Origin: Pseudolabrys sp.
Lineage (GTDB): Bacteria > Pseudomonadota > Alphaproteobacteria > Rhizobiales > Xanthobacteraceae
Length of the DNA: 64,000 bases
Assembly (NCBI GenBank): GCA_030655215.1
Contig: JAURVZ010000023.1
Coordinates: 26,584 to 90,583 of the forward strand
Reading direction: 5' to 3'
Numbering within the stretch: position 1 is the first letter of the stretch; every line of letters starts with the position of its first letter. Under the pieces are notes generated by a model that saw only the letters and a program-made list of their open reading frames with translations, ran no database searches and was not told the DNA's origin. Positions 53,220 to 62,290 of the stretch are shown here, piece after piece. A program made the translations under genes and the position numbers.

Positions 53220-53269
53220 TTGTGCGTTTCCAATGCTTACGGTGAACCGGCGATTTCTTGTGTTCTTCC

Positions 53270-53350
53270 GTCATGCCCGGCCTTGTGCCGGGCATCCACG
53301 TCTTACTTAGAAAGCAAGGCGTGGATGGCCGGGACAAGCCCGGCCATGAC
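53270..53350. repeat. Inverted repeat family C
   Basis: GTCATGCCCGGCCTTGTGCC at the left, GGACAAGCCCGGCCATGAC at the right, with inner halves GGCATCCACG / CGTGGATGGC. It fills the gap between fhs and the formyltransferase gene. Confidence 0.85.
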
Positions 53351-53353
53351 AAC

Positions 53354-54286
53354 TCATGAAGTGAATCTTGTTTTGGGTTGCAGATTGGCGGAGGCCGCCC
53401 ACTCGCCGGCGCTGATTTTCTTGCCCTCGGGCGGCTGCAGGCGCGTGATCTTGAAGCGGCCATCGGCGCAGACGACGGTGATGCTGTCGGCATCCTGCGC
53501 GACGATCTCGCCGAGCTTGCCGGCAATGCCCTTCGGGTCTTTCGCAGGGATCGGCTTGGCGTCGAAAATCTTGATCACTTGGTCGCCGAGTTGCGTCCAG
53601 GCGCCGGGCGCCGGATTGCAGCCGCGGATCAGGCGGTCGATCTGCTCCCATGGCTTGCCCCAGTCGATCTTGGCGTTCTCAGGCCGGCACAGGCCTTCAT
53701 AGGTGGCCTTGTCTTCGTCCTGCTTGATCTTCGGGGCCTTCCCCGCTTTGACCAGATCGACACCTTCGAGCATGGCGTCGACGCCCATCGGGAACAGGCG
53801 GTCGAAGTAAACGGTGCCGAGTGTGTCGGTGTCGGAGATCGGCGTCGTTTTCTGGATAAGAATGTCGCCGGTATCGAGGCCGTTATCCGGCCAGAAGATC
53901 GACAGGCCGGTTTCCTTCTCGCCCTTGATGATCGGCCAGTTGATCGCCGAGGCGCCGCGATAGGCCGGCAGCAATGACGGGTGATACTGGATTGAGCCGT
54001 GCGTCGGCGCGTTGAGGAATTCCTCGGGCACGAAGAGCGTGACGAAGGCCATGACCTGCAGGTCCGGCTTCATCGCCTTGAATTCTTCCAGCACTTCCGG
54101 CGTCTTGTAGGACGACGGCTGCATCACCTTGAGGCCGGCGGCGAGTGCCGCTTCCTTCAGCGGATCGGCCTTGGCGCCTTCCTTCTCGGGGGCGACATAA
54201 ACCGCGATGACCTCATCGCCGCGCTTGAGCAGCGCTTCGAGAACCGCTTTACCGAAGGCCTGCTGGCCGTGAACGACGATACGCAT
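53354..54286 (-). CDS. Stand-alone 10-formyltetrahydrofolate hydrolase/formyltransferase domain
   Basis: 310 aa of the Fmt/FDH-N fold. It matches the N-terminal domain of 10-formyl-THF dehydrogenase better than tRNA-Met formyltransferase: SIQYHPSLLPAYRGASAINW, then SIFWPDNGLDTGDILIQK with catalytic His and Asp, and the later RGCNPAPGAWT. Fmt has instead HASLLPRWRGAAPIQRAI-like sequence. The Fmt_C-like domain follows at about 205-300. It therefore probably handles formyl-THF rather than tRNA; whether it hydrolyses it or transfers the formyl group is unknown. GGGGAG precedes the ATG. It lies between frc and fhs. Confidence 0.86.
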   Translation of the reverse strand: MRIVVHGQQAFGKAVLEALLKRGDEVIAVYVAPEKEGAKADPLKEAALAAGLKVMQPSSYKTPEVLEEFKAMKPDLQVMAFVTLFVPEEFLNAPTHGSIQYHPSLLPAYRGASAINWPIIKGEKETGLSIFWPDNGLDTGDILIQKTTPISDTDTLGTVYFDRLFPMGVDAMLEGVDLVKAGKAPKIKQDEDKATYEGLCRPENAKIDWGKPWEQIDRLIRGCNPAPGAWTQLGDQVIKIFDAKPIPAKDPKGIAGKLGEIVAQDADSITVVCADGRFKITRLQPPEGKKISAGEWAASANLQPKTRFTS

Positions 54287-54312
54287 ATTGGTGCTCCCCG
54301 ATTATTCTTTCT

Positions 54313-54434
54313 TGTCCCGGGCGCCATGCAGCGCGAAGCGGTGCGTGGCAGAACCGGGACCATTCCAAATTCAGTGTTCGCGACGGTCCCGGATCTGCGG
54401 TGCATCGCAAGAGCGCTGCACCGCGTCCGGGACA
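54313..54434. repeat. Inverted repeat family D
   Basis: TGTCCCGGGCGCCATGCAGC at the left, GCTGCACCGCGTCCGGGACA at the right, with GAACCGGGACC / GGTCCCGGATC inside. It lies between frc and the formyltransferase gene. Confidence 0.85.
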
Positions 54435-54441
54435 GGCAAAG

Positions 54442-55869
54442 CTACGCCGCCTTCTCTTTCTTCTCCGGTGCACTCAACGCACCGGAATTCTTGATCTCAG
54501 CAACTTCGTACGCCTTGAAGCCGAGCACCTTGGTCAAAATCTCGTCGGTGTGTTCGCCCAACAGCGGCGAGCGTTCGACCTCGGTGATCGAGTCCGACAT
54601 CTTGATCGGGTTGCCGACCGACAGATACTTGCCGCGCACCGGATGATCGACTTCAACCACCGTGCCGGTGTCGCGCAGCGACTGCTCGTCGGCGATTTCC
54701 TTCATCGACAGGATCGGACCGACCGGGATGTCGACTTCGTTGCACAGGTTCATGACCTCGAACTTGGTCTTGGTCATGGTCCAGTCTTCGATGCGGCCGA
54801 ATATCTGGTTCAGCTTGGGCAGACGCGCGCGCGGCGTGGCGAATTCCGGATCGGTCTTCCAGCCCGGCTCGCCGATCAGATCGCAGATCGGGCCCCAGAC
54901 CGGCGCCTGGGTGATGAAGTAGATGTAGGCGTTCGGGTCTTCCGGCGCGCCCTTGCACTTGAGGATGCGGCCCGGCTGGCCTCCGCCTGAGTCATTTCCC
55001 GCGCGCGGCGTCGCATCGCCGAACGGAATGCCCTCGCCGTATTGCGAGTATTCGGTGAGCGGACCGTGCGCGAGGCGCTGCTGGTCACGCAGCTTGACGC
55101 GCGACAGGTTCAAGACGCCGTCCTGCATGGCGCACAGCACCTTCTGGCCGCGGCCGGTGCGGATGCGCTGATAGAGCGCCGAGACAATGCCGAGCGCGAG
55201 ATGCAGGCCGGTGCCGCTATCGCCGATCTGCGCGCCGGTAACGAGCGGCGGACCATCGCGGAAGCCGGTGGTCGAGGCCGAGCCGCCGGCGCATTGCGCG
55301 ACGTTCTCATAGACCTTGCAGTCTTCGTACGGTCCGGGACCGAAGCCCTTGACCGAAGCGACGATCATGCGCGGGTTGAGCTTGTGGATGTACTCCCAGG
55401 TCAGGCCCATGCGGTCGAGCGCGCCGGGCGCGAAATTCTCCACCAGCACGTCGCAGGTTTTGATCAGTTCGTTGAGCACGCGCATGCCCTGCGGGTGCTT
55501 GGAGTCAATCGTGATCGAGCGCTTGTTGTGGTTGAGCATGGTGAAGTAGAGCGAGTCGGCGCCCTTCACGTCGACCAACTGGCCGCGGGTGATGTCGCCG
55601 ACACCGGGACGCTCGACCTTGATGACGTCGGCGCCGAACCAGGCGAGCAACTGCGTGCAAGTCGGACCCGACTGCACATGCGTGAAGTCGAGGATCTTGA
55701 CGCCGTCGAGCGCCTTGCCGTCCATGCCGAATGCCTTCTTCGACACGCGCGCCGCTCCGTTGCCATTCTTGGCGGCGGCTTTGGGCGCTGCCTTTTTGGC
55801 GGCGGGCTTCTTCGCTGCCGGTTTCGCTTTGGCTTTCACAGCAGCCTTCTTCAATTTCTTCTTGGCCAT
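54442..55869 (-). CDS. frc: Formyl-CoA:oxalate CoA-transferase with histone-like N-terminal extension
   Basis: Moves CoA from formyl-CoA to oxalate, first step of oxalate catabolism. Class III CoA-transferase, 475 aa. The catalytic Asp is in [14 protein letters not shown] at residue 217 (position 169 when counted from the inner Met49, as in the Oxalobacter enzyme). The glycine loop is [12 protein letters not shown], and the end [14 protein letters not shown] is typical. The first 48 residues are Lys/Ala/Pro-rich ([20 protein letters not shown]...), like histone H1 or AlgP tails. GGAGAGAC precedes the outer ATG; AAGAAGG precedes the inner ATG at 55725, so two starts are possible. The partner Oxc is upstream. 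Confidence 0.94.
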   Translation of the reverse strand: MAKKKLKKAAVKAKAKPAAKKPAAKKAAPKAAAKNGNGAARVSKKAFGMDGKALDGVKILDFTHVQSGPTCTQLLAWFGADVIKVERPGVGDITRGQLVDVKGADSLYFTMLNHNKRSITIDSKHPQGMRVLNELIKTCDVLVENFAPGALDRMGLTWEYIHKLNPRMIVASVKGFGPGPYEDCKVYENVAQCAGGSASTTGFRDGPPLVTGAQIGDSGTGLHLALGIVSALYQRIRTGRGQKVLCAMQDGVLNLSRVKLRDQQRLAHGPLTEYSQYGEGIPFGDATPRAGNDSGGGQPGRILKCKGAPEDPNAYIYFITQAPVWGPICDLIGEPGWKTDPEFATPRARLPKLNQIFGRIEDWTMTKTKFEVMNLCNEVDIPVGPILSMKEIADEQSLRDTGTVVEVDHPVRGKYLSVGNPIKMSDSITEVERSPLLGEHTDEILTKVLGFKAYEVAEIKNSGALSAPEKKEKAA

Positions 55870-55889
55870 TTGTCTCTCCACTCTGTCTC

Positions 55890-55974
55890 GTAGGGTGGGC
55901 AAAGGCGCATGCGCCGTGCCCACCAATTCAAACATTCAGAAGCGGTGGGCTCGCTTCGCTTAGCCCACCCTACA
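55890..55974. repeat. Palindromic dispersed repeat family A, copy 3 (inverted)
   Basis: GTAGGGTGGGCAAAGGCGC at the left is the reverse complement of the right end of copies 1 and 2; the other end is GCTTAGCCCACCCTAC. It lies between oxc and frc. Confidence 0.85.
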
Positions 55975-55985
55975 AATTCGTCGCG

Positions 55986-57713
55986 TCACTTCTTCTTCAA
56001 CTTGCTCTGCGGATTGAGATTGCCGATGCGGCCGGATTCAGAGCCGGCAGCCGGATCGAGAACCGCGTTAATCAGTGTTGGTTTGCCTGAATCCATCGCT
56101 GCGTTGACGGCGCGCTTGAGTTCGTCCGGCGAGGTGGCGTTGACGCCCTGCCCGCCGAAAGCTTCCATCATCTTGTCGTAGCGCGCGCCCTTGACGAACA
56201 CGGTCGGCGCCGGATCGCCATTGCCCGACGTGTTGACGTCCGTGCCGCGATAAATGCCGTCATTGTTGAAGATGACGATGCAGACCGGCAGATTGTAACG
56301 GCAGATGGTTTCGACCTCCATGCCGGAGAAACCAAACGCCGAGTCACCTTCGACGCAGAGCACCGGCTTGCCGGTCTCGATCGCGGCAGCAATGGCATAA
56401 CCCATGCCGATGCCCATGATGCCCCAGGTGCCGACGTCGATGCGCTTGCGCGGCTGGTACATGTCGATGATGCCGCGGGCGAGATCGAGCGTGTTGGCGC
56501 CTTCATTGACCAGGATCGCGTCCGGGCGTTCCTTGACGATGGTGCGCAGCACGCCGAGCGCGCCGTGGTAATCCATCGGCGAGTTGTTGTTCATCAACTT
56601 CGGCGCCATCTTGGCAATGTTGTCATCACGCTTGGTGGTGACGGTCTTGATCCAGTCGGCGGAGGCCGCGGTCCAGCTGCCCATGCCGTTGAGCAGCGCG
56701 GTAACGCAGGAGCCGATGTCGCCGACAACCGGCGCGACGATCTCGACGTTCGAGTCCATTTCCTTCGGCTCGATGTCGATTTGGATGAACTTCTTCGGTG
56801 CTTCACCCCAGGCCTTGCCCTTGCCGTGCGACAGCAGCCAGTTCAAACGGGCGCCGATCAGCAGCACCACGTCGGCATCTTTCAACACCGTCGAGCGCGC
56901 GGCACCGGCGCATTGCGGATGCGTGTCGGGCAACAAGCCCTTGGCCATGCTCATCGGCAGGAACGGCGCGCCGCTCTTTTCGACGAAAGAGCGGATGGCG
57001 TCGTCAGCCTGCGCGTAAGACGCGCCCTTGCCGAGGATGATCAGCGGCTTCTTTGCGCTCTTGAGCACATCGAGCGCGCGCTTGATCGAATCCGGCGACG
57101 GGATCTGCGCCGGCGCGGCGTCGATCACCTTGACCAGTGACTTGGCGCCGGCGTCGGCATTCATCACCTGGCCGAACAGCTTGGCGGGCAGATCGAGATA
57201 GACACCGCCGGGACGGCCGGAGACCGCGGCGCGAATGGCGCGGGCCACGCCGATGCCGATATCGGCCGCATGCAGCACGCGGAACGCGGCCTTGCAGAGC
57301 GGCTTGGCAATGGCGAGCTGGTCCATTTCCTCATAGTCGCCCTGCTGCAGGTCGACGATCTCACGCTCCGAAGAACCCGAGATCAGGATCATCGGGAAGC
57401 AGTTGGTGGTGGCATGCGCCAGCGCCGTCAGGCCGTTGAGGAAGCCGGGCGCCGACACGGTCAGGCAGACGCCGGGCTTCTTGGTTAGGAAGCCGGCAAT
57501 GGACGCGGCATAGCCTGCGTTCTGTTCATGACGGAAGGACAGGACTCGAATGCCCGCAGCCTGCGCCATGCGGCCGAAATCGGTGATCGGAATGCCGGGC
57601 ACGCCATAAATGGTGTTCAGGCCGTTTAGCTTGAGCGCGTCGATGATGAGATTGAAGCCGTCGGTCAGGTTCTCATCGGCATCAACTGCGGCGCTCTGTT
57701 CAACTGCGGACAT
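55986..57713 (-). CDS. oxc: Oxalyl-CoA decarboxylase
   Basis: Thiamine diphosphate enzyme converting oxalyl-CoA to formyl-CoA and CO2, 575 aa. The N-terminal Pyr domain starts [23 protein letters not shown], with the catalytic Glu around [12 protein letters not shown] near 61. The ThDP/Mg motif is [15 protein letters not shown]...IVIFNN near 455-482. Oxc hallmarks include [14 protein letters not shown] and IYRGTDVN. It ends with a basic KLKKK. It begins 31 bases after the gntR gene in the same direction. Confidence 0.96.
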   Translation of the reverse strand: MSAVEQSAAVDADENLTDGFNLIIDALKLNGLNTIYGVPGIPITDFGRMAQAAGIRVLSFRHEQNAGYAASIAGFLTKKPGVCLTVSAPGFLNGLTALAHATTNCFPMILISGSSEREIVDLQQGDYEEMDQLAIAKPLCKAAFRVLHAADIGIGVARAIRAAVSGRPGGVYLDLPAKLFGQVMNADAGAKSLVKVIDAAPAQIPSPDSIKRALDVLKSAKKPLIILGKGASYAQADDAIRSFVEKSGAPFLPMSMAKGLLPDTHPQCAGAARSTVLKDADVVLLIGARLNWLLSHGKGKAWGEAPKKFIQIDIEPKEMDSNVEIVAPVVGDIGSCVTALLNGMGSWTAASADWIKTVTTKRDDNIAKMAPKLMNNNSPMDYHGALGVLRTIVKERPDAILVNEGANTLDLARGIIDMYQPRKRIDVGTWGIMGIGMGYAIAAAIETGKPVLCVEGDSAFGFSGMEVETICRYNLPVCIVIFNNDGIYRGTDVNTSGNGDPAPTVFVKGARYDKMMEAFGGQGVNATSPDELKRAVNAAMDSGKPTLINAVLDPAAGSESGRIGNLNPQSKLKKK

Positions 57714-57744
57714 TCACTTAACCCCTCAGATTCAACTGCTGCGT

Positions 57745-58506
57745 TTAGTCCAGATAATCGGCGTATTGCTTGACGTGGTCGGCGAGACCGAGCGCGTGAT
57801 CGCGCACCAGAACTTCGGCACGATCAGTGGCGCGCGCTTCCAGTGCTTCGATGATCTTGATGTGGTCGCGGATCGAGCGATCGACGCGGTCTTTCTCGAC
57901 GATGGTCTTGCGCCGGATCATGCGCATATGGGTGAACAGGTTTTCCGCCATTTCGATCAGCACGCGGTTGCCGCTGAGCTTGATGATGGTCTGGTGGAAT
58001 TCGATATTGACCTCGGAATATTCGTCGAGGTGGGCGCGCACCTCGTCACCTTCGAAAGTGACGAACATCTGGCGCAAAGCGGCGATCTGCTCATCGGTCG
58101 CGGTTTGCGTCACCAGACGGGCGGACATGCTTTCCAGCGCCGCCCAGGCGTTGATCATCTCGATGACTTCGGTCTTGGTCTTGCGAACCACGTAAATTCC
58201 GCGACGGGGTACGGAGCGGACGAAGCCTTCGCTCTCGAGCTGCGCCATCGCCTCGCGCACCGGCGTGCGGCTAATGCCGAAATCCTGCGCCAGCTTGCGC
58301 TCGTCGAGGCGGATGTCGTCGCGATTACGGTAGATATCCATCGCCACGATCGCGTTCTTCAGCGCCGTATAGGCCTTCTGCTTGAAGCTCGGCGCGGCAG
58401 CGATCGGCGCCAAAGTCGGCGCCGGCGCGGACAGCGGCGACCGCGCCACGGTGGCGCCGCGGGCCCGAACAGAGTCTCGGCGTGGGGTTGAATCGCGTGT
58501 GTTCAT
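57745..58506 (-). CDS. GntR family regulator (FCD domain) of the oxalate cluster
   Basis: 253-aa regulator. A basic/Pro-rich first 45 residues are followed by the winged helix FKQKAYTALKNAIV...RLDERKLAQDFGISRTPVREAMAQLESEGFV (spread over residues 40-95) and an all-helical FCD domain. Metal-binding type residues lie in EYSEVNIEFHQTII and MIRRKTI. It sits directly upstream of oxc. A near-palindrome at its own start and at tctC points to autoregulation and control of the transporter, with oxalate or an acyl-CoA as likely signal. Confidence 0.92.
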   Translation of the reverse strand: MNTRDSTPRRDSVRARGATVARSPLSAPAPTLAPIAAAPSFKQKAYTALKNAIVAMDIYRNRDDIRLDERKLAQDFGISRTPVREAMAQLESEGFVRSVPRRGIYVVRKTKTEVIEMINAWAALESMSARLVTQTATDEQIAALRQMFVTFEGDEVRAHLDEYSEVNIEFHQTIIKLSGNRVLIEMAENLFTHMRMIRRKTIVEKDRVDRSIRDHIKIIEALEARATDRAEVLVRDHALGLADHVKQYADYLD

Positions 58507-58509
58507 GTC

Positions 58510-58526
58510 TGGTATACAATATGCCA
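58510..58526. promoter_or_regulatory. Candidate GntR operator at the gntR start
   Basis: TGGTATACAATATGCCA, arms TGGTATA / TATGCCA with one mismatch, 4 bases before the gntR start codon. A matching site is at 61962-61978. The position over the ribosome site suggests repression of its own gene. Confidence 0.65.
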
Positions 58527-58652
58527 GCGGCTCTCGATGCGTGCAACGGCTTTCATCGGACCCGCAAAAGCGGCCTTTCTCTCCATTCCGGGCGGCCGCA
58601 ACAGGCCACCCGGGCAATGCCAGGACCCGCGGCACGGGCCCCGTCGTCTGAG

Positions 58653-60170
58653 CTATTGCGCCGGGGCGGCGGCACCCTTGCCACGCAGCCGGCCGAGGCC
58701 GTTCTGGATGATCGGCCAGAACAGCGCGATGAGGGCGAGCGTCATGACAGTGGAAACCAGCGCGTTCGAGAAGAACACGCCGAGATTGCCTTGCGAGCCT
58801 AGCAGCGCTTGCCGCAGTGACACCTCCGCCTTGTCGCCGAGCACGATGGCCAGGACCATCGGCGCCAGCGGGTAGTTGGCCTTCTTCATGAAGTAGCCGA
58901 CCACGCCGAACACCAGCATCATCACCACGTCGAAGGTGTTGTTGTGCACGGTGTAGGCGCCGATCGCGCAGAGCACGAGAATGATCGGCGCGATGACGCT
59001 GAACGGAATGCGCAGGATCGCGGCGAACAGAGGCACGCAGGTCAGCACCACGATCAGGCCGACAAGGTTGCCCATATACATCGAGGCAATAAGGCCCCAG
59101 ACGAATTCGGTCTGCTCGACGAACAGCAGCGGACCGGGCTGAAGGCCCCAGATCAACAGGCCACCGAGCAACACAGCCGCCGTCGGCGAACCGGGCACGC
59201 CGAGCGACAGCATCGGCAGCAGCGCGGCCGTGCCGGCGGCGTGCGCCGCGGTTTCCGGCGCGATTACGCCTTCAATCTCGCCCTTGCCGAAGTTGTTGCC
59301 ACGCTTCGAGATGCGCTTGGCAATGCCGTAGCTCATGAACGAGGCCGGCGTTGCGCCAGCGGGCGAGATGCCCATCCAGCAACCGATCAGGCAGGAGCGC
59401 AGCGACAACATCCAGTACTTCGGCAGTTCCTTCCAGGTCTTGATGACGACCTTGAGATCGATCTTGGCCGACTTGCCGCGGAACGACAGGCCCTCTTCCA
59501 TGGTCAGCAGAATTTCGCCGATGCCGAACAGGCCGATGACGGCGATGAGGAAGTCGAAGCCGCCGATCAACGTCTCGGAGCCGAAGGTCAGGCGCAACTG
59601 GCCGGTCATCTGATCGAGGCCGACCGCGCCGAGGGCGAAGCCGATCATCATCGACGCCACTGTCTTGAACGGCGGCTCTTTGCTGAGGCCCACGAAACTA
59701 CAGAAGGCGAGGAAGTAGACGGAGAAGATTTCCGCCGGGCCGAACCTGAGCGCGAAACTCGCGACCAGCGGCGCGACAAGCGTGATCATGATGACGGCGA
59801 ACAGAGCGCCGACGAAGGACGACGTGAAGGCTGCGGTGAGCGCTTCGCCCGCCTTGCCTTGCTGCGCCATCGGGTAACCGTCAAAGGTGGTCGCCACGGA
59901 CCAGGGTTCGCCGGGTATGTTGAACAGGATCGATGTAATGGCGCCGCCGAACAGCGCGCCCCAGTAAATACAGGAGAGCATGATGATCGCCGAGGTTGGC
60001 GACATCGAGAATGTCAGCGGCAGCAGGATGGCAACGCCGTTGGCGCCACCCAATCCCGGCAACACGCCGACGATAACGCCCAACACGATGCCGACCACCA
60101 TCAGAAGGATGTTCTGAGGCTGGAGCACGACCGCGAAGCCGTGCATCAAATTGCCAATATCATCGAACAT
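58653..60170 (-). CDS. tctA: Tripartite tricarboxylate transporter large permease
   Basis: Inner-membrane subunit, 505 aa with about 12 helices. Family pieces are GVLPGLGGANGVAILLPLTF near residues 37-56 and SILFNIPGEPWSVATTFDGYPMAQQGKAGEAL near 80-111. PMLSLGVPGSPTAAVLLGGLLIWGLQPGP lies near 318-346. It imports an organic acid captured by TctC using an ion gradient. It is last in the tctCBA order, separated from tctB by 127 bases without a gene. Confidence 0.95.
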   Translation of the reverse strand: MFDDIGNLMHGFAVVLQPQNILLMVVGIVLGVIVGVLPGLGGANGVAILLPLTFSMSPTSAIIMLSCIYWGALFGGAITSILFNIPGEPWSVATTFDGYPMAQQGKAGEALTAAFTSSFVGALFAVIMITLVAPLVASFALRFGPAEIFSVYFLAFCSFVGLSKEPPFKTVASMMIGFALGAVGLDQMTGQLRLTFGSETLIGGFDFLIAVIGLFGIGEILLTMEEGLSFRGKSAKIDLKVVIKTWKELPKYWMLSLRSCLIGCWMGISPAGATPASFMSYGIAKRISKRGNNFGKGEIEGVIAPETAAHAAGTAALLPMLSLGVPGSPTAAVLLGGLLIWGLQPGPLLFVEQTEFVWGLIASMYMGNLVGLIVVLTCVPLFAAILRIPFSVIAPIILVLCAIGAYTVHNNTFDVVMMLVFGVVGYFMKKANYPLAPMVLAIVLGDKAEVSLRQALLGSQGNLGVFFSNALVSTVMTLALIALFWPIIQNGLGRLRGKGAAAPAQ

Positions 60171-60297
60171 TTCGGTATTCCCTGAACGCCGGCGTGAGTG
60201 CGCCGCGTGACTGCCCCTTTAGACTGCGGTTCTTGGCGACCGCCGTCCGACTTATCGGAACGCCGGATAGTCCGGCATCCCCTCCCCCCGTAAGCGT

Positions 60298-60804
60298 CTA
60301 GAAGCCGAGCAGCTTTTCGATCGGGCCCTTTGGCAACGGCACGAGGAACCAGCGCTCGAAGGTAATGAAGAAGAAGATCGGCACGGCGATCGCGGTCGGT
60401 ATCGCGACCAGTACGCTGTATTTGCCGAGCCACATCATGAACAGGCCGATCAGCAGCGCCGATGCCACGTAAATGCCGGAATACGGGATGACTGCGACGT
60501 AGATCGCTGTCGGAATCACGACTGTGAGAACCTTGTAGATCTGGTCCCAGGTCGCGAACACCGCACCGTCATCCGCGACGGTGAACAACTGATAGAGATT
60601 GATGACCGACGAGATGATGATGGCCAGGCCGATATAGAACGGGAAGAAGCCTGCCTTCGGGCCTTCGTCGCCCCAGCCAATGCCGACCTTCAGGCTGCCG
60701 AGAACGGTGATGAGGCCCACGGCGGCGACCACAACGGCTACGCCGGCTTCAACGCTCCGGTGGGACGGGCCAGCCCCACCGGATTCATGTGCGGTATCAC
60801 TCAT
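60298..60804 (-). CDS. tctB: Tripartite tricarboxylate transporter small permease
   Basis: 168-aa TctB-family protein with four helices. Conserved pieces are GDEGPKAGFFPFYIGLAIII near residues 45-65 and AIPTAIAVPIFFFITFERWFLVPLPKGP near the end. It pairs with TctA. It starts 55 bases after tctC. Confidence 0.94.
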   Translation of the reverse strand: MSDTAHESGGAGPSHRSVEAGVAVVVAAVGLITVLGSLKVGIGWGDEGPKAGFFPFYIGLAIIISSVINLYQLFTVADDGAVFATWDQIYKVLTVVIPTAIYVAVIPYSGIYVASALLIGLFMMWLGKYSVLVAIPTAIAVPIFFFITFERWFLVPLPKGPIEKLLGF

Positions 60805-60859
60805 TGCATTTCCTCGAATGGCTCAATTGGCCAGGTTTTTCCAGTGTTCTTGGTTGCGC

Positions 60860-61873
60860 TTAGTTGCTCTTGGCGGCGAGGAAACCCGCTTCCTTCATCA
60901 GGTCTTCGTGCACTTTTTCAGCGTTGGCGACCCACTTGGCGTATTCATCGCCGACCATGAAGGTGGTGTTGAAAGCGCCGTCGCTCATCAGCTTCTTCCA
61001 CTCCGGCGTCTCACGCACCTTCTTGAACATGTCGATGTAATAGGCGACCGCATCCTTGCTGACGCCCGGCGGCATGAAGTAGCCGCGCAGCATGACGTAT
61101 TCGACATCGAGGCCGGCCGACTTGCAGGTCGGGATATCGGCCCACGACTTGTCGCCCGAGATCTTTTCGCTGTAGTCGAGCTTCTTGGAGTCAAACACGC
61201 AGAGCGGGTTCAGCTTGCCGGCGCGCCAGTGAGCGACGGCTTCGATCGGGTTGTTGACCGTGCTATCGACATGGTTGCCGACGAGCTGCACGGCGACAGC
61301 GCCGCCACCCGCTTGCGGGATGTAGATCATCTTCTTGCCGGTCGCCTTCTGCAGCGCGACGGTAATGATCTGGTCTTCCTGCTTCGAGCCGGTGCCGCCC
61401 ATCTTGAACGTGTTATCCGGCGCCGCCTTGATGGCGTCGACATAGTCCTTGACGGTCTTGTACGGCTTCTCGGCGTTGGTCCAGAGGATGAATTCGTCGA
61501 GCGCCATCATCGCGACCGGGGTCATATCCTTCCAGGAGAAAGGAATGCCGGTGGCCATTGGGGTCGTGAACAGGTTCGACAGGGTGATGATCAGCTTGTG
61601 ATCGTTGCCCTTCGAGTTCTTGACGTCGAGGAAGCCTTCGCCACCGGCGCCGCCCGATTTGTTGATGACGACGACGGGCTGCTTCGACAAATTATGCTTG
61701 GTGATGATGCCCTGCATGGTGCGGGCCATCTGGTCGGCGCCGCCGCCGGTACCGGCGGGGACGATGATTTCAACGGGGTGGGTTGGCTCCCACGCGGCGG
61801 CGGGAGCGATCGCGAATGCAGCGCCGACGACGGCCGCCGCACCGAAAGACAGAATCCTGCTGGTAACAGACAT
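60860..61873 (-). CDS. tctC: Tripartite tricarboxylate transporter substrate-binding protein
   Basis: Periplasmic receptor, 337 aa. Signal peptide 1-28 (ILSFGAAAVVGAAFAIAPAAA), then the Bug-family start WEPTHPVEIIVPAGTGGGADQM. It is diverged from the orphan receptor at 2511-3488. AAGGGAGGTC precedes the ATG at 61873. The site TGATATACATAATACCA lies 89-105 bases upstream. It is the first gene of an eight-gene co-directional string ending in fhs, so oxalate or a related acid is a plausible ligand, though this is only context. Confidence 0.94.
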   Translation of the reverse strand: MSVTSRILSFGAAAVVGAAFAIAPAAAWEPTHPVEIIVPAGTGGGADQMARTMQGIITKHNLSKQPVVVINKSGGAGGEGFLDVKNSKGNDHKLIITLSNLFTTPMATGIPFSWKDMTPVAMMALDEFILWTNAEKPYKTVKDYVDAIKAAPDNTFKMGGTGSKQEDQIITVALQKATGKKMIYIPQAGGGAVAVQLVGNHVDSTVNNPIEAVAHWRAGKLNPLCVFDSKKLDYSEKISGDKSWADIPTCKSAGLDVEYVMLRGYFMPPGVSKDAVAYYIDMFKKVRETPEWKKLMSDGAFNTTFMVGDEYAKWVANAEKVHEDLMKEAGFLAAKSN

Positions 61874-61961
61874 AAGACCTCCCTTGAGTATTGAAGCGAT
61901 GCCGAACTTGACGCCGGCTATTCGCATTCCATCGGCTTTGTGCCGCCCTGAGGCGAGTGTC

Positions 61962-61978
61962 TGATATACATAATACCA
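61962..61978. promoter_or_regulatory. Candidate GntR operator before tctC
   Basis: TGATATACATAATACCA, 13 of 17 positions identical to the site at 58510-58526, in the same orientation. Suggests the GntR regulator also controls the tct genes. Nothing else definite was seen between 61979 and 62172. Confidence 0.65.
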
Positions 61979-62172
61979 ATTCAAGAGGGCTTTGGATGGG
62001 CCGATAGGCGGAAGCGATCGCTGAGGCTTGGGTGCAGCGCGAAGAGAGCTGCGGTTCGTGAGTGGTATGTGGCGAGGATAGTTGGATATTTAGGTTTGCT
62101 GTGATGCAACCGGAAGCGCTCAGTGGCGCTGGAAAAAATTTATCGAAATAATTTGTTGGGGGTGGTGGCGTG

Positions 62173-62290
62173 CTGGGTCCCCGCTGTCACGGGGACAAAT
62201 CGAGCGCCAGAACGACTTAGGGCCCGGCGAACTGGGTCCCCGCGTGCGCGGGGACATCATTCGCACTAAAACGACTTAGGCCCCGCCAAG
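62173..62290. repeat. Two imperfect tandem 59-bp units
   Basis: Units 62173-62231 and 62232-62290 both start CTGGGTCCCCGC, contain a CCCCG / CGGGG hairpin, and end with AACGACTTAGG. The middle of each unit is diverged. The end of the second unit is the left arm of the tRNA terminator. Confidence 0.75.

Noticed and set aside
62173..62256. CRISPR-like pair of GGGTCCCCGC...GCGGGGAC hairpins
   Set aside because: Only two copies, the units are diverged over their middle and similar along the rest, and no cas gene is near. They fit the palindromic intergenic repeats of this group.
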